Below are positions 50,103-58,508 of a stretch of DNA of 64,000 nucleotides, piece by piece. Source of the stretch: Rubrobacter_A sp965214435. Its GTDB lineage: Bacteria; Actinomycetota; Rubrobacteria; Rubrobacterales; Rubrobacteraceae. The stretch is taken from assembly GCA_965214435.1 (NCBI GenBank), contig OZ243960.1, forward strand, positions 620,001-684,000, written 5' to 3'. The translations under genes and the position numbers were made by a program. Position 1 is the first letter of the stretch; the number at the start of each line of letters is the position of its first letter. The notes under the pieces are model-generated. The model searched no databases, had not been told where the DNA came from, and saw only the letters and a program-made list of their open reading frames with translations.

Positions 50103-50741
50103 ATGAGCGTGCGACTTTTTTCCAACATCCGGGTCTACGACCACATAGGCGGTCTCTACGACACGACTCTGGGTTTCTGGTCCCGGGAGGTCCGCCGGCA
50201 AGCCGCTGAGACACTCGACCTGGACAGGGACGAGCGGCTGCTCATAGTCGGCATCGGAACCGGGATGGAACTATCCTACCTGCCAGCGTGGGTCCGGGGG
50301 CTCGGGGTGGACCTAAGCGCCGGTATGCTGGAAGGCGCCCGGCGGCGGCGCTCCGAGCTCGGTATGCACGACCTGGAACTCTGGGAGATGGACGCCACGG
50401 CGCTAGACCTGCCCGACGAAAGCTTCGATGCGGTTTACCTGCCCCTGATAGTGACGGTCGTCCCGGACGGGTCGCGGGTGCTCGCCGAAGCCACCCGCGT
50501 CACCCGGCCCGGCGGCCGGCTCGTCATAGCGGACAGGTTCTGGCCCGAGGACAAACCCCGTCCGACCCTGGCGCGGGCGGCGAGCGCCGCGCTCGGACAC
50601 GTAGCCATGCGCTTTGACCACCGCTTTTCGGAGATACACACCGGTGCTCCGCAACTGCGGATCGAGGACTACAAAAGGGTGGCTCCCGGAGACTTCTTCC
50701 ACCTTATAACGCTCCGCAAGCCCGGCTCCGGAGATTCATGA
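50103..50741 (+). CDS. Class I SAM-dependent methyltransferase
   Basis: 212 residues. Motif I is variant: RLLIVGIGTGMELSYLP. GLGVDLSAGMLEGARRR, LWEMDATALDLPDESFDAVYLPLIVTVVPDG and EATRVTRPGGRLVIADRF follow. This is the phosphatidylethanolamine/ubiquinone methylase-like group. It is the first gene of an operon with a phosphoesterase (ATGA overlap) and a ParB-like protein. Strong ribosome site taaggagg. Confidence 0.85.
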   Translation: MSVRLFSNIRVYDHIGGLYDTTLGFWSREVRRQAAETLDLDRDERLLIVGIGTGMELSYLPAWVRGLGVDLSAGMLEGARRRRSELGMHDLELWEMDATALDLPDESFDAVYLPLIVTVVPDGSRVLAEATRVTRPGGRLVIADRFWPEDKPRPTLARAASAALGHVAMRFDHRFSEIHTGAPQLRIEDYKRVAPGDFFHLITLRKPGSGDS

Positions 50742-51343
50742 AGCTGCTGGCCGTCAGCGACCGGACGGACCCGGTCCTCCACAGCCGGGGGCTGGAGGCG
50801 TACGCGGCCGGGGTCGAGGCCGTAGTCTCCTGCGGAGACCTGCCTTTCGAGTACCTGGAGTACCTCGTCACCTTTCTGAACGTGCCCGTACTCTACGTCC
50901 GGGGCAACCACGATCCGGAGGAGGATAGCGGTAAACGTCCCGGAGGCTGCACACCGCTCGACGGCCGAGTAGAAGAGGTCGGGGGTGTGACGATAGCCGG
51001 GCTCTCGGGCTGCAACTGGTACTCGGGGGGGCCGAACCAGTACACCGAGAGGCAGATGCGCCGTCGGAGCCGCTCCCTGGCGCGCAAGATCGCCTGGAGA
51101 AAGCTCCGTGGCGGGGAGACGCCGCGGATTTTCGTTAGTCACGCGCCGCCGCTCGGCCTCGGGGATAGGGAGGACCCGGCGCACAGGGGTTACAAGGCAT
51201 TTCTACCGCTCATAGACCGCTACGAGCCCGAGTTCTGGTTGCACGGCCACGTACACCTGTACAAACCGGAGCGGGGCCACAGAGTCTACCGGGGCGATAC
51301 CCGGGTCCTAAACGTCTACCGGCACCGAATCCTGGAGGTCTAG
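50738..51343 (+). CDS. Metallophosphoesterase (calcineurin-like)
   Basis: 201 residues. VSDRTDPV replaces the first D-x-H by D-x-T-D, CGDLPFEYLEYL gives the GD motif, YVRGNHD the GNHD motif, FVSHAPP and LHGHVH the histidine motifs. Dinuclear metal phosphoesterase, substrate unknown. Overlaps the previous gene (ATGA), and its end (GGAGG) supplies the ribosome site for the next. Confidence 0.88.
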   Translation: MKLLAVSDRTDPVLHSRGLEAYAAGVEAVVSCGDLPFEYLEYLVTFLNVPVLYVRGNHDPEEDSGKRPGGCTPLDGRVEEVGGVTIAGLSGCNWYSGGPNQYTERQMRRRSRSLARKIAWRKLRGGETPRIFVSHAPPLGLGDREDPAHRGYKAFLPLIDRYEPEFWLHGHVHLYKPERGHRVYRGDTRVLNVYRHRILEV

Positions 51344-51344
51344 G

Positions 51345-51854
51345 CTGGGAATAGGAGACTTCTACACCAGCGGCGATATAGCGGACCCGGCTGAACAAAG
51401 CTTTACGAGCGCCCGCCGCAAGGCACTTGTGAGAGACCTTCTAGCCCGGCTCCGCCGGAATTCAGAGTCCAACCGGCTGCACTCTTTTGAGGCGGCGAAG
51501 AGTGAATTTGGACCGGCGGGTCAAGTTTATCTCGGCCGGATGGAAGTTCCTATCTCCGAGATAGTCGGCAGCGTGGCCCGACACCGGGACTTCGACCGCA
51601 ACTTCCTCCCCCGCAAGCCTGGTCTCGAGGAGCGCTGGAAGAAGATCTACCGGGCCGCCCGCGGCGGCGTGGAGCTACCACCGGTGAGCCTCTACAAGGT
51701 TGGCGGCGGCTACTTCGTCGAGGACGGAAACCACCGCATCTCCGTGGTCCGGCACGGGATCCGCCGGGGACGGGGAGCCACCATCAAAGCCGAAGTAGTG
51801 GCGCTCGTGTCCCGGCAAGCCCCGCCGGACGGCGTACAAGACGATGGAAGCTAG
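51345..51854 (+). CDS. ParB-like domain protein, probable CTG start
   Basis: The first ordinary start, GTG 51429, gives 141 residues. The open frame continues upstream and encodes DFYTSGDIADPAEQSFTSAR-RKAL, which aligns with NRDFGRARRRQWF of the paralogue at 34138. CTG 51345 lies 6 nt after GGAGG that overlaps the phosphoesterase stop, so I place the start there (169 residues). The core PPVSLYKVGGGYFVEDGNHR is the ParB/sulfiredoxin-like motif. No CxxC here. Function unknown. Confidence 0.7.
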   Translation: MGIGDFYTSGDIADPAEQSFTSARRKALVRDLLARLRRNSESNRLHSFEAAKSEFGPAGQVYLGRMEVPISEIVGSVARHRDFDRNFLPRKPGLEERWKKIYRAARGGVELPPVSLYKVGGGYFVEDGNHRISVVRHGIRRGRGATIKAEVVALVSRQAPPDGVQDDGS

Positions 51855-52768
51855 CGGTTCGGTACTATGCGCTTGTGCCCGAGCTTGTACTTCGGGGGGA
51901 TCGGGTCGTAGCGGACCACGGTGCCGGGGTAGGGGGCGTTGATCATCCTCCCGTTTCCAACCGCAATGCCGACGTGCGAGACCGACCGTCCACCGCCGTA
52001 GTTGCTGAAGGTCAGGTTGCCCGGCGCCGGATTCTTTACCGCCGTGCCCCTCCGGGCCTGCTCCGCCGCCGTCCGCGGCAACCGCACCCCGAGCTTCGCG
52101 TACACCTGAGAGGTCAGCCCCGAGCAATCCACCCCCGAACGCGACGCCCCGCCGTAGCGGTACGGTACCCCGAGCCAGGTCTTTGCCTCCCGCACCACGT
52201 CCCCACCGGTCGCCCGCTTCGGGACCGGGCGGCGGGCAGTCCCCGGAGACGCCCCACCCCGGACCACCTTTACCGCGTCGGCGATGACGTACTTGTTGCC
52301 CTTCGCGTACCGGGATACCAGCACCGCGTGGCGGTCGCCGGCTTGCATCCGGTACGTGCCGAGTCTGACCCACCGCCCGCCGTTGCGCTGCTGGTTTACC
52401 CGCTTCCACTTAAGGCCCGAGGTCGTCCGCACCCCGAACGCCGTGGCCGCGTTGTAGCCGCCGTTCGCCGGCCAGCGAGCGTATACCGTGTAATTACCGG
52501 TCGCGGGTATCTTCACCTTGAACCTCGCTGGACCGGCCTTTGCGGGCCGCGCGTAGCGGTAGTTCCGCCCGTAGCGGGCCTTGTCGAAAGAGCTTATGCC
52601 CCAGCGACTCCCGACCGCAAAGCGCCCGGGGCTCGCGTTATCCACCACCTGGGTGTACGGCCGCGAAGCAGCCACGCTCTCCCGGGCCACCCCAGTTACC
52701 GAAGCCACCACAAAAACCATACCCGAGATCAAAAAAGCCGTCGATAGAACCACCAGTACCCGACGCAA
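51851..52768 (-). CDS. Secreted NlpC/P60 endopeptidase with golvesin-like N-terminal domain
   Basis: 305 residues. Signal peptide about 1-30 (VLVVLSTAFLISGMVFVVAS). Residues 35-170 form a beta-rich golvesin/xanthan lyase-like domain (NYRYARPAKAGPARFKVKIP, TYRMQAGDRHAVLV, VIADAVKVV). NlpC/P60 domain from 190: Cys in VDCSGLTSQVY, His in VSHVGIAVGNGR. It cuts peptidoglycan stem peptides outside the cell. Start TTG 52768 behind ggagggg. Its stop shares the tetranucleotide CTAG with the convergent gene. Confidence 0.9.
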   Translation of the reverse strand: MRRVLVVLSTAFLISGMVFVVASVTGVARESVAASRPYTQVVDNASPGRFAVGSRWGISSFDKARYGRNYRYARPAKAGPARFKVKIPATGNYTVYARWPANGGYNAATAFGVRTTSGLKWKRVNQQRNGGRWVRLGTYRMQAGDRHAVLVSRYAKGNKYVIADAVKVVRGGASPGTARRPVPKRATGGDVVREAKTWLGVPYRYGGASRSGVDCSGLTSQVYAKLGVRLPRTAAEQARRGTAVKNPAPGNLTFSNYGGGRSVSHVGIAVGNGRMINAPYPGTVVRYDPIPPKYKLGHKRIVPNR

Positions 52769-52813
52769 CTCGTCCCCCTCCAGAAACTATGTTTTACGTT
52801 GCAGGTGATATAT

Positions 52814-52874
52814 CGGCTCGGTTACGGAAAAGCTTTAATTTTGTAAAGCTTTTTAAGTTTTCGTAACGTAGCCG
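52814..52874. promoter_or_regulatory. Nested dyad between the NlpC/P60 and DUF2267 genes
   Basis: Three concentric pairs: CGGCT/AGCCG (52814-52818, 52870-52874), GTTACG/CGTAAC (52821-52826, 52862-52867) and AAAAGCTTT/AAAGCTTTT (52828-52836, 52845-52853). It starts 46 nt upstream of the endopeptidase start. The loop is AT-rich and likely contains a promoter. Confidence 0.55.
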
Positions 52875-52945
52875 GCTCGTAGCCGGGCTAGTTTATGAGG
52901 CTGAGACAGAGGGTATTCCTCTTAAAAAAGCGTAGAAAGGTTTAT

Positions 52946-53326
52946 ATGAAGGATCACGAATTTGTAGCGAACGTAAGAGACTTGGCGGAGGTCTCGTCCA
53001 ACGAGGAAGCTGAGAAGGCTGTCCGGGCTACCCTGGAGACGCTGCGGGAGCGTCTGGCGGGCCAGGAGCCGCAGAACCTTGCCTCCCAGCTACCCGGCGA
53101 CCTCGGTGAGCCGCTAAACGGCACTGGCGGCCAGGACAACTTCGATGTCGGGGAGTTCTACGAGCGGGTAAGCCAAAAAGAAGGCGTGAGCGCCGACGAG
53201 GCCGTCCGCCACGCCCGGGCCGTCACCGCTGTGCTCCAGACCGCCATAACCAGCGGGGAGTTGGAGGATGTCCGGGGCCAGTTAACCGACGACTACAACG
53301 AGTTATTCGGGACACCCGGCGAGTAG
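52946..53326 (+). CDS. DUF2267 protein
   Basis: 126 residues from ATG 52946 behind agaaagg. The DUF2267 pattern is clear: EAEKAVRATLETLRERLAGQEPQNLASQLPGDL and VSADEAVRHARAVTAVLQ. An all-helical soluble protein, often found with stress genes. Function unknown. The earlier ATG at 52895 has no ribosome site. A terminator follows. Confidence 0.9.
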   Translation: MKDHEFVANVRDLAEVSSNEEAEKAVRATLETLRERLAGQEPQNLASQLPGDLGEPLNGTGGQDNFDVGEFYERVSQKEGVSADEAVRHARAVTAVLQTAITSGELEDVRGQLTDDYNELFGTPGE

Positions 53327-53346
53327 CCTTTAGAGAATTACCAGAC

Positions 53347-53379
53347 GCGGCCTCCGGCGGCTAGAGTCGCCGGGGCCGC
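53347..53379. terminator. GC hairpin between convergent genes
   Basis: Stem GCGGCC-T-CCGGCG / CGCCGG-GGCCGC with one bulge and loop gctagagt. It lies 20 nt after the DUF2267 stop and 9 nt before the end of the convergent cupin gene. No T-run. Confidence 0.65.
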
Positions 53380-53388
53380 TCGTCCGTC

Positions 53389-53913
53389 CTACGACCAGCA
53401 CTCCTGAAGAGGTCCTTTCTCACCGAACAGGGGGTCAGCTCCAGGTAGCGGGACGTTTCGGATGTTGTCCAAAACCTCGGGGCGCTCGCCCTCCTTGCCG
53501 GTCTTGATGTCGTATGACTCCTGAGCCGTCGGGTAGGCGCCTATCACCGCGAAGTCGCGGTCGGAGCCGGCGTTGCGGTGCCCGACCCCGGCGGGTATGA
53601 CCACCACATCACCCGCCGAGACCTCGACCGTCTCTCCTTCCGGGCCACCGAAGTTGAGGCTCGCGCTCCCGCCTACCACGCAGAGTACCTCGTGGGCGTT
53701 CGAGTGGTAGTGGTGATAGGAGAAGACCCCATCTACCCAGGCCCCGCGCCAGCCGTTCTCCGCCAGAAGCTCTTTGCAGCGCGAAGTGGACCGTCCGGCT
53801 TCCTCTAAAGCCTGCGGGTAGACCAGCAACGGTAGACCCTCGTTATTCGGGATACGACCGTCGTCCCCGAAGGAGTATTTCTGCACTTCGACCTCTCGCA
53901 CCAGGTCTTCCAT
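53389..53913 (-). CDS. Cupin domain protein
   Basis: 174 residues. YHHYHSNAHEVLCVVGGSASLNFGG contains a full HxH-x-E metal site, and DVVVIPAGVGHRN the second cupin motif. YSFGDDGRIPNNEGLPLLVYP at the start resembles uncharacterised cupins of the YjlB type. Metal-binding and probably catalytic or sugar-binding; substrate unknown. Ribosome site gggagga. Confidence 0.82.
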   Translation of the reverse strand: MEDLVREVEVQKYSFGDDGRIPNNEGLPLLVYPQALEEAGRSTSRCKELLAENGWRGAWVDGVFSYHHYHSNAHEVLCVVGGSASLNFGGPEGETVEVSAGDVVVIPAGVGHRNAGSDRDFAVIGAYPTAQESYDIKTGKEGERPEVLDNIRNVPLPGADPLFGEKGPLQECWS

Positions 53914-53957
53914 CTGGTCCTCCCCGTGGCTTTCTACCTGGGCGGTTTATACCCGGT

Positions 53958-54734
53958 CTAGCGGGAGTTAAGCTCCAGGAAGTGGTCCACGAGGGAGCGG
54001 GCGATGCTGGTCCGGGGCGGGAGGTCGGGCAGGTTTGCGGCCGAGAACCAGCCGGCGTCCGCTATCTCCTCTTCGGGGTCGAGCCGGATCTCCCCTCCGG
54101 CGTACTCGGCGAAAAAGCCCAGCATCAGGGAGTCGGGGAACGGCCACGGCTGGCTGCCGAAATACCGCGGGTTGCGGACCTCTAGGCCGACCTCCTCGCG
54201 CACCTCGCGGGCTATGGTCTCTTCAACGGACTCGCCAGGCTCCACGAAACCGGCGAGGGCGCTGTACATCCCGGGCGGGAAGTGTGGCGAGCGGGCGAGC
54301 AAGGCTTCGTCGTCGTGTGTGATCAGCATGATCGCCGCCGGACTCAATCTCGGGTAGTAGACCGCACCGCACACCGGGCACTTTTTCGCGAACTCCGCGG
54401 GACCCGGTCCCGTCTCGGACCCGCACCGGCCGCAGAAGTGGTGGTCGCGGTTCCAGCCGACGATCTGCTTTGCCCGGCCGGCCATCATAAAAAATCCCTC
54501 GTCGATACCCAGCAGCATGCCCCGCAGGTCCCGGAACGACAGCCCCTCCGGCGCCTCCGTCTCCGGTAACACCTCGGCGGCGAAGCACCGCTTTCCACCC
54601 AGCTCCCCGATGGGTCTCTCGAACAGGGTTTCCAGGCCGAGCTTCTCAGGCGATACGTCCGGCACGGCCACGGCGGACTCCGACCCGTCGCGCACCAGCA
54701 GCCGTTCTTTACGAAAGATAAACCAGAGGTTCAT
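53958..54734 (-). CDS. nudC: NAD+/NADH diphosphatase (NudC-type NUDIX)
   Basis: 258 residues. Zinc ribbon CGRCG-x14-CPVCG near 98-120, then RLSPAAIMLI and the Nudix box GFVEPGESVEETIAREVREEVGLEV (about 162-186) followed by the SQPWPFPDSLMLGF motif that marks NudC. It splits NAD(H) to NMN(H) and AMP and can remove NAD caps from RNA. -10 TATAGT at 54741-54746 is 6 nt from the ATG and there is no ribosome site: leaderless. Confidence 0.94.
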   Translation of the reverse strand: MNLWFIFRKERLLVRDGSESAVAVPDVSPEKLGLETLFERPIGELGGKRCFAAEVLPETEAPEGLSFRDLRGMLLGIDEGFFMMAGRAKQIVGWNRDHHFCGRCGSETGPGPAEFAKKCPVCGAVYYPRLSPAAIMLITHDDEALLARSPHFPPGMYSALAGFVEPGESVEETIAREVREEVGLEVRNPRYFGSQPWPFPDSLMLGFFAEYAGGEIRLDPEEEIADAGWFSAANLPDLPPRTSIARSLVDHFLELNSR

Positions 54735-54836
54735 CTTTTAACTATACCGCTCTTTCCGATCTAACTAAGGTTAGTCGATCTGTACACCATCTGTCACTTT
54801 GGCTGTAGAACAAGGACCGTCCCACTGAGAGAGGAA

Positions 54837-55451
54837 CTAGCAAGCTCGAGCGTCTTGAGCGTCCATGAGTTCTCGGGCGACGGAACGCGCCACATCGAGA
54901 GTATCGCCGCTGCGACGCATCGCCGCCGTCGCAGTGGCACCTTCAAGCAACAACAGCAACCGCTCGGCCAAGTTATCAGGCTCATCAAATCCCGCTTCTC
55001 TTGCCAGGGCGGTCAGATGCTCCTTAACACCCTCTTTATGCTGCCGGGCCACGATGCGAGCCGGGTGGTTCGGGGCGGGGATCTCGGCTGCGGCGTTGGC
55101 GAACGCGCAACCCCGGAAGTCTTCTCCCGCCAACCACTCTCCGTAAGCCTCGAAGACTGCCAACAGCTTACCCCTGGGCTCTGCTACACCTTCGGTTACC
55201 TCTTGCAGGTATGCCCTCCACCTCTCGTCCCGACGACGGAGGTACTCGGCGACAAGCTCGTCTTTACCCCCGAAGCGGTTGTAGAGCGTCCTCTTGGAGA
55301 CTCCTGCTTTCTCAGAGATGGTATCCACACCAACAACCCTTATACCTTCCCGGTAGAAAAGGTCCGAGGCCGCCTCCAAAAGCCGCTCCGCTCCCGGCCT
55401 CCTCCGAGTCGGTCTTTTTTCCTTCCCTTTCGTGGTTGTGCTCTGTTCCAT
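54837..55451 (-). CDS. TetR family repressor
   Basis: 204 residues. HTH: LLEAASDLFYREGIRVVGVDTISEKAGVSKRTLYNRFGGKDELVAEYL at 24-70. The C-terminal domain (WLAGEDFRGCAFANAAAEIP, ILHxT-like) is of the TetR_C_33/YxaF kind. It lies divergent from a broken MFS exporter, with a perfect 24-bp palindrome in between, which is probably its operator. Likely ligand: a drug-like molecule exported by the MFS protein. Confidence 0.9.
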   Translation of the reverse strand: MEQSTTTKGKEKRPTRRRPGAERLLEAASDLFYREGIRVVGVDTISEKAGVSKRTLYNRFGGKDELVAEYLRRRDERWRAYLQEVTEGVAEPRGKLLAVFEAYGEWLAGEDFRGCAFANAAAEIPAPNHPARIVARQHKEGVKEHLTALAREAGFDEPDNLAERLLLLLEGATATAAMRRSGDTLDVARSVARELMDAQDARAC

Positions 55452-55583
55452 AATCAGGTCCTCGAAATTGTTTTGTTATCGTCCCTTGATTATACAGGTC
55501 TGTGCACATACACTCCTCTCACAAACTACACAGACTTGTGTAGTTTACGTTGGTGGTATTTATAGCCCGAGGAGGTAGTGGAG
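55452..55583. other. Divergent region between the TetR and MFS genes
   Basis: Contains the palindrome AAACTACAC-N6-GTGTAGTTT at 55523-55546 (separate entry), a second short dyad ACAG-GT-CTGT at 55495-55504, and the strong ribosome site gaggagg at 55569-55575. Confidence 0.6.
55523..55546. promoter_or_regulatory. TetR operator, perfect 24-bp palindrome
   Basis: AAACTACAC-AGACTT-GTGTAGTTT, 9-bp perfect arms, 71 nt upstream of the TetR ATG and 37 nt before the small ORF. Size and place suit a TetR dimer. Confidence 0.8.
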
Positions 55584-55796
55584 ATGTCTGAGATGTTCGG
55601 AGAGATCGTCGCGGTTGCTGGATGGTTCGCCGGCTTTGTTCGCGAGATGGATCGGGGCCTCGCTGTGGGACATGGGAACGAGCCGGTCGGGCAAAGCGAT
55701 CCGTCGGTGCATCATGGGTCCCGGGGTCTTCGGGACGCAAGCTACGGGCGCCCGGTCGCGGGTAAAAACGTTCGTATCCAGCAGAGAAGTAAGTAG
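55584..55796 (+). CDS. Small ORF between the operator and the MFS gene
   Basis: 70 residues from ATG 55584, 9 nt after GAGGAGG. The N-terminus MSEMFGEIVAVAGWFAGFVRE is hydrophobic, the rest is polar. The stop TAG is one base before the MFS ATG (TAGGATG), so it would couple translation. No family is recognised; it may be a leader ORF or a decayed gene. Confidence 0.4.
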   Translation: MSEMFGEIVAVAGWFAGFVREMDRGLAVGHGNEPVGQSDPSVHHGSRGLRDASYGRPVAGKNVRIQQRSK

Positions 55797-55797
55797 G

Positions 55798-57056
55798 ATG
55801 CCGACCGGCGGCAATAAAGAGGCGATTGCCTGGCTGGTAGCGCCAGGACTAGCCTTGATCGCTGTCACTTACGGCCTCGCCCGTTTCGCTTACGGTCTTT
55901 TTCTGCCGGAGATGCGCGAGACTTTCGGTCTTTCTTCTTCGCTATTGGGAGTCATCGGGTCAGGTTCCTATCTCGGTTATTGTGTCGCGATCATCATTTC
56001 GCTGGTCTACACCTCGAGGACGGGGCCGCGCCGGATGGCGGTCGCCGCGGGTGCGGTAGCGGTAATAGGTATGACCGTCGTGGCGGTCGCGCCAGCGGCG
56101 TGGGTACTGGCTCTAGGGATACTGGTGGCCGGCAGCAGCACGGGGCTCGCCTCCCCGCCGATGGGCGAAGCCGTCGCGCGCGGGCAATCCGGAAGAGCCT
56201 GCAGGATAGATCCAACACTCTAATCAACTGCGGCACCAGCGTAGGGGTTGCAATCTCCGGACCAGCAGCGTTGCTCATGACCGGGCAGTGGAGGATCGCA
56301 TGGGCTGCATTCGCGCTCGTAGGATTCGCCGTCCTGGTGTGGAACGCTATTATCATGCCTCGCAAGGCCATGATTCAACAAAGTGAGCCCGGCAGTAGCG
56401 AACCGGACGAGGACAGGGCTGAGGAAGGCGATTATTCGGGCGGAACGCGCCTGTCCTTCTCTTATTTGGTGGGAGCGGAGGTACGTTCACGCTCTTTGCC
56501 ACTCTTCGTGGCGGCCTCCGGCCTGGGTTTCACCAGCACCGTATACTGGACCTTTTCGCGGGAACTCGTGGTGCAGGCGGGGAACCTGGGCGAAACGGGG
56601 TCAACCCTCTTCTGGACGGTCATTGGGATATCCGGTCTCGCCGGCGGCACCGCGGGCGACCTGGTAAGGCGCTTCGGTCTCCCTACCGTCTTGCGCGGCG
56701 CGCTCCTTTCGATGGCCGCCTCGATCGCCCTGCTCGCGGTGGCGTCCGGGGTGCTACCTCTGGCTTACGCCAGCGCGGCTCTCTTCGGTTCGGCTTACAT
56801 AATGCTCACCGGCGTGGTCCTGATATGGTCGGTTACCGTCTTCCGCGAGAGGCCGTCCGCCGGACTCGGAGCCGGATTTCTCCTGATCGCTGCAGGACAG
56901 ATGGTAGGTTCTCCGGTAGCCGGAGCCCTGGCGGGAGCAACGAACCCGACCACCGCCTTTCTCTCGTTTGCCGCCCTGGCGACGCTTACCACTTGTGTGA
57001 GGCCGCATCCCAAGGACACCGACGTTTCTGCAGTCGCCCCCGACACACACAAATAG
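55798..57056 (+). pseudogene. MFS transporter gene, frameshifted near 56180
   Basis: The first part (ATG 55798, to stop 56221) gives LVAPGLALIAVTYGLARFAYGLFLPEMRETF up to PPMGEAVAR, four to five helices of an MFS exporter of the YbfB/YjiJ kind. The continuation lies in another frame and starts AIRKSLQDRSNTLINCGTSVG, running to TAG 57054-57056 with further helices. The switch falls in the run TCGCGCGCGGGC, which appears to have one CG unit too many. It could be inactivation, slippage-type phase variation or a sequence error. Divergent from TetR. Confidence 0.85.
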
Positions 57057-57164
57057 GCAAGTTCGAGGATGGCGCCTTGAGTCCGGCACCCGACGACCTC
57101 CTTCCGTTGCGCGAGTTTCGAGAGCGTCTTGAAAGCAAACGAAAGTTAGAAGAAGCTCACGCGG

Positions 57165-58478
57165 TTACGCGGACTGTTCCTCCAGCATAACGTCGAGTAG
57201 TAGTGCGGCGGTCCAGGAGAAGAAGTCCGAGCCGTGACCGCGGCCGTCGAAGGGGTCGAAGTACTCGTAGAAACCCTGCTCCCGGCAGAGGTCGACGATC
57301 GTCTCCCGCAGCCGGTCCGCCGGCTCTTTGAAACCGTAGTCCCGGAGGCCGTGCATCAGGAACCAGTCTATGTTGATCCAGACCGGACCCCGCCAGTACT
57401 GCACCGGCGAAAAGCCGAAGCCGTGAACGTCGTAGGTCGGGACCGGCATCAGGTTTCCGTCCGAGAGGCCGAAGCCATCGCTCTCCAGAGCTTCCACCAT
57501 GCGCCTCGCTCGCCCCTCGTCCGGGATGCCGGCAAAGAGCGGCAGGAAGTTCGGGGTGCAGTAGACGTGAATGGGCCGGTCCGCGACCAGGTCGTAGTCC
57601 AGATAGATGCCGTGCTCCTCGTCCCAGAACTTGTCGTTTATGGCGTCGGCTGTGCGCTGCGTCTGCTCCTCGAACGGTGAAGGGTCTTCGCCGAGGATGC
57701 GCGCTATCTCTGCGAGGTCCTCTCCCGACTTGCAGAGCAGGGAGTTAAAGAGGACGTCCTGCACGAGAAACGGGCAGTCCTCCCGGATACTCGCCTCGTC
57801 GTAGCGGCGGGCGGCGAAGAGCTTGACCAGGTAGGCGAAGCGGTCGTAGGCGGCGTTGGCTGGCCGGTCCTGGGCCGAGATGGTGTGGGTGTCGGCCCGC
57901 TGGTAGGCCGGGATCTCGTCCGGCCGCAACTGCAACCGCTGCAAGATGGCGTCCCACAGCGGCGAGTTGTCCATCCCGGACTCCCACGGGTGCCGGATGT
58001 AAACCAGTCCCTCGCCCTCCGGGTCGCGCTCCCGGTACAGGTACGCGTGCCAGGCCGCGAGCTTCGGGAAGGCGTACCTCAGGAATTCTTCTAATCCACC
58101 CTCCGCGGTGCGGTGGACGCGCAGAACGGCGGTGGCGTGAACCGGTGGCAGCACCACGCCCGAGGTCCGGGCGTTGTCCGGGGCGTCGGGGCTCTCGTCG
58201 GCGTTCCAGAAGTTTGCGCCGGGGAAGTAGCCGCGGAACTCGGGGTTGAAGACGATCTGGGGCAAAAGGCCGTTTTTCCACTGGGCCTCAAATAGGTGGC
58301 GCAACTCCTGCCCGGCACGCTCGGGATCGTAGCGGGCGTAGCCGATGGCGATGAGCGCCGAGTCCCACGACCACTGATGGGGGTAGAGCCTCGGGCCGGG
58401 CTGGGTGTACCCGCCGGTCCAGTTAAAGTCCAGGACCGTCTTCGCCTGCCGGACGAGAGCTTCGTCGTTCCGGGACAC
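57165..58478 (-). CDS. mgh: Mannosylglycerate/glucosylglycerate hydrolase (GH63)
   Basis: 437 residues, (alpha/alpha)6 barrel. YPHQWSWDSALIAIGYAR, WNADESPDAPDN, HPWESGMDNSPLWD with a catalytic Asp (near 180), and YWRGPVWINIDWFLMHGL near 365 match GH63 mannosylglycerate hydrolases known from Thermus and Rubrobacter. YEYFDPFDGRGHGSDFFSWTAAL holds the other acid. The enzyme splits the compatible solutes mannosylglycerate or glucosylglycerate to sugar and glycerate. GTG start behind aaaagga. Same direction as mmsA but downstream of it. Confidence 0.88.
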   Translation of the reverse strand: MSRNDEALVRQAKTVLDFNWTGGYTQPGPRLYPHQWSWDSALIAIGYARYDPERAGQELRHLFEAQWKNGLLPQIVFNPEFRGYFPGANFWNADESPDAPDNARTSGVVLPPVHATAVLRVHRTAEGGLEEFLRYAFPKLAAWHAYLYRERDPEGEGLVYIRHPWESGMDNSPLWDAILQRLQLRPDEIPAYQRADTHTISAQDRPANAAYDRFAYLVKLFAARRYDEASIREDCPFLVQDVLFNSLLCKSGEDLAEIARILGEDPSPFEEQTQRTADAINDKFWDEEHGIYLDYDLVADRPIHVYCTPNFLPLFAGIPDEGRARRMVEALESDGFGLSDGNLMPVPTYDVHGFGFSPVQYWRGPVWINIDWFLMHGLRDYGFKEPADRLRETIVDLCREQGFYEYFDPFDGRGHGSDFFSWTAALLLDVMLEEQSA

Positions 58479-58508
58479 GGGTCTATCCTTTTCGCCGATT
58501 TCCCGGTT

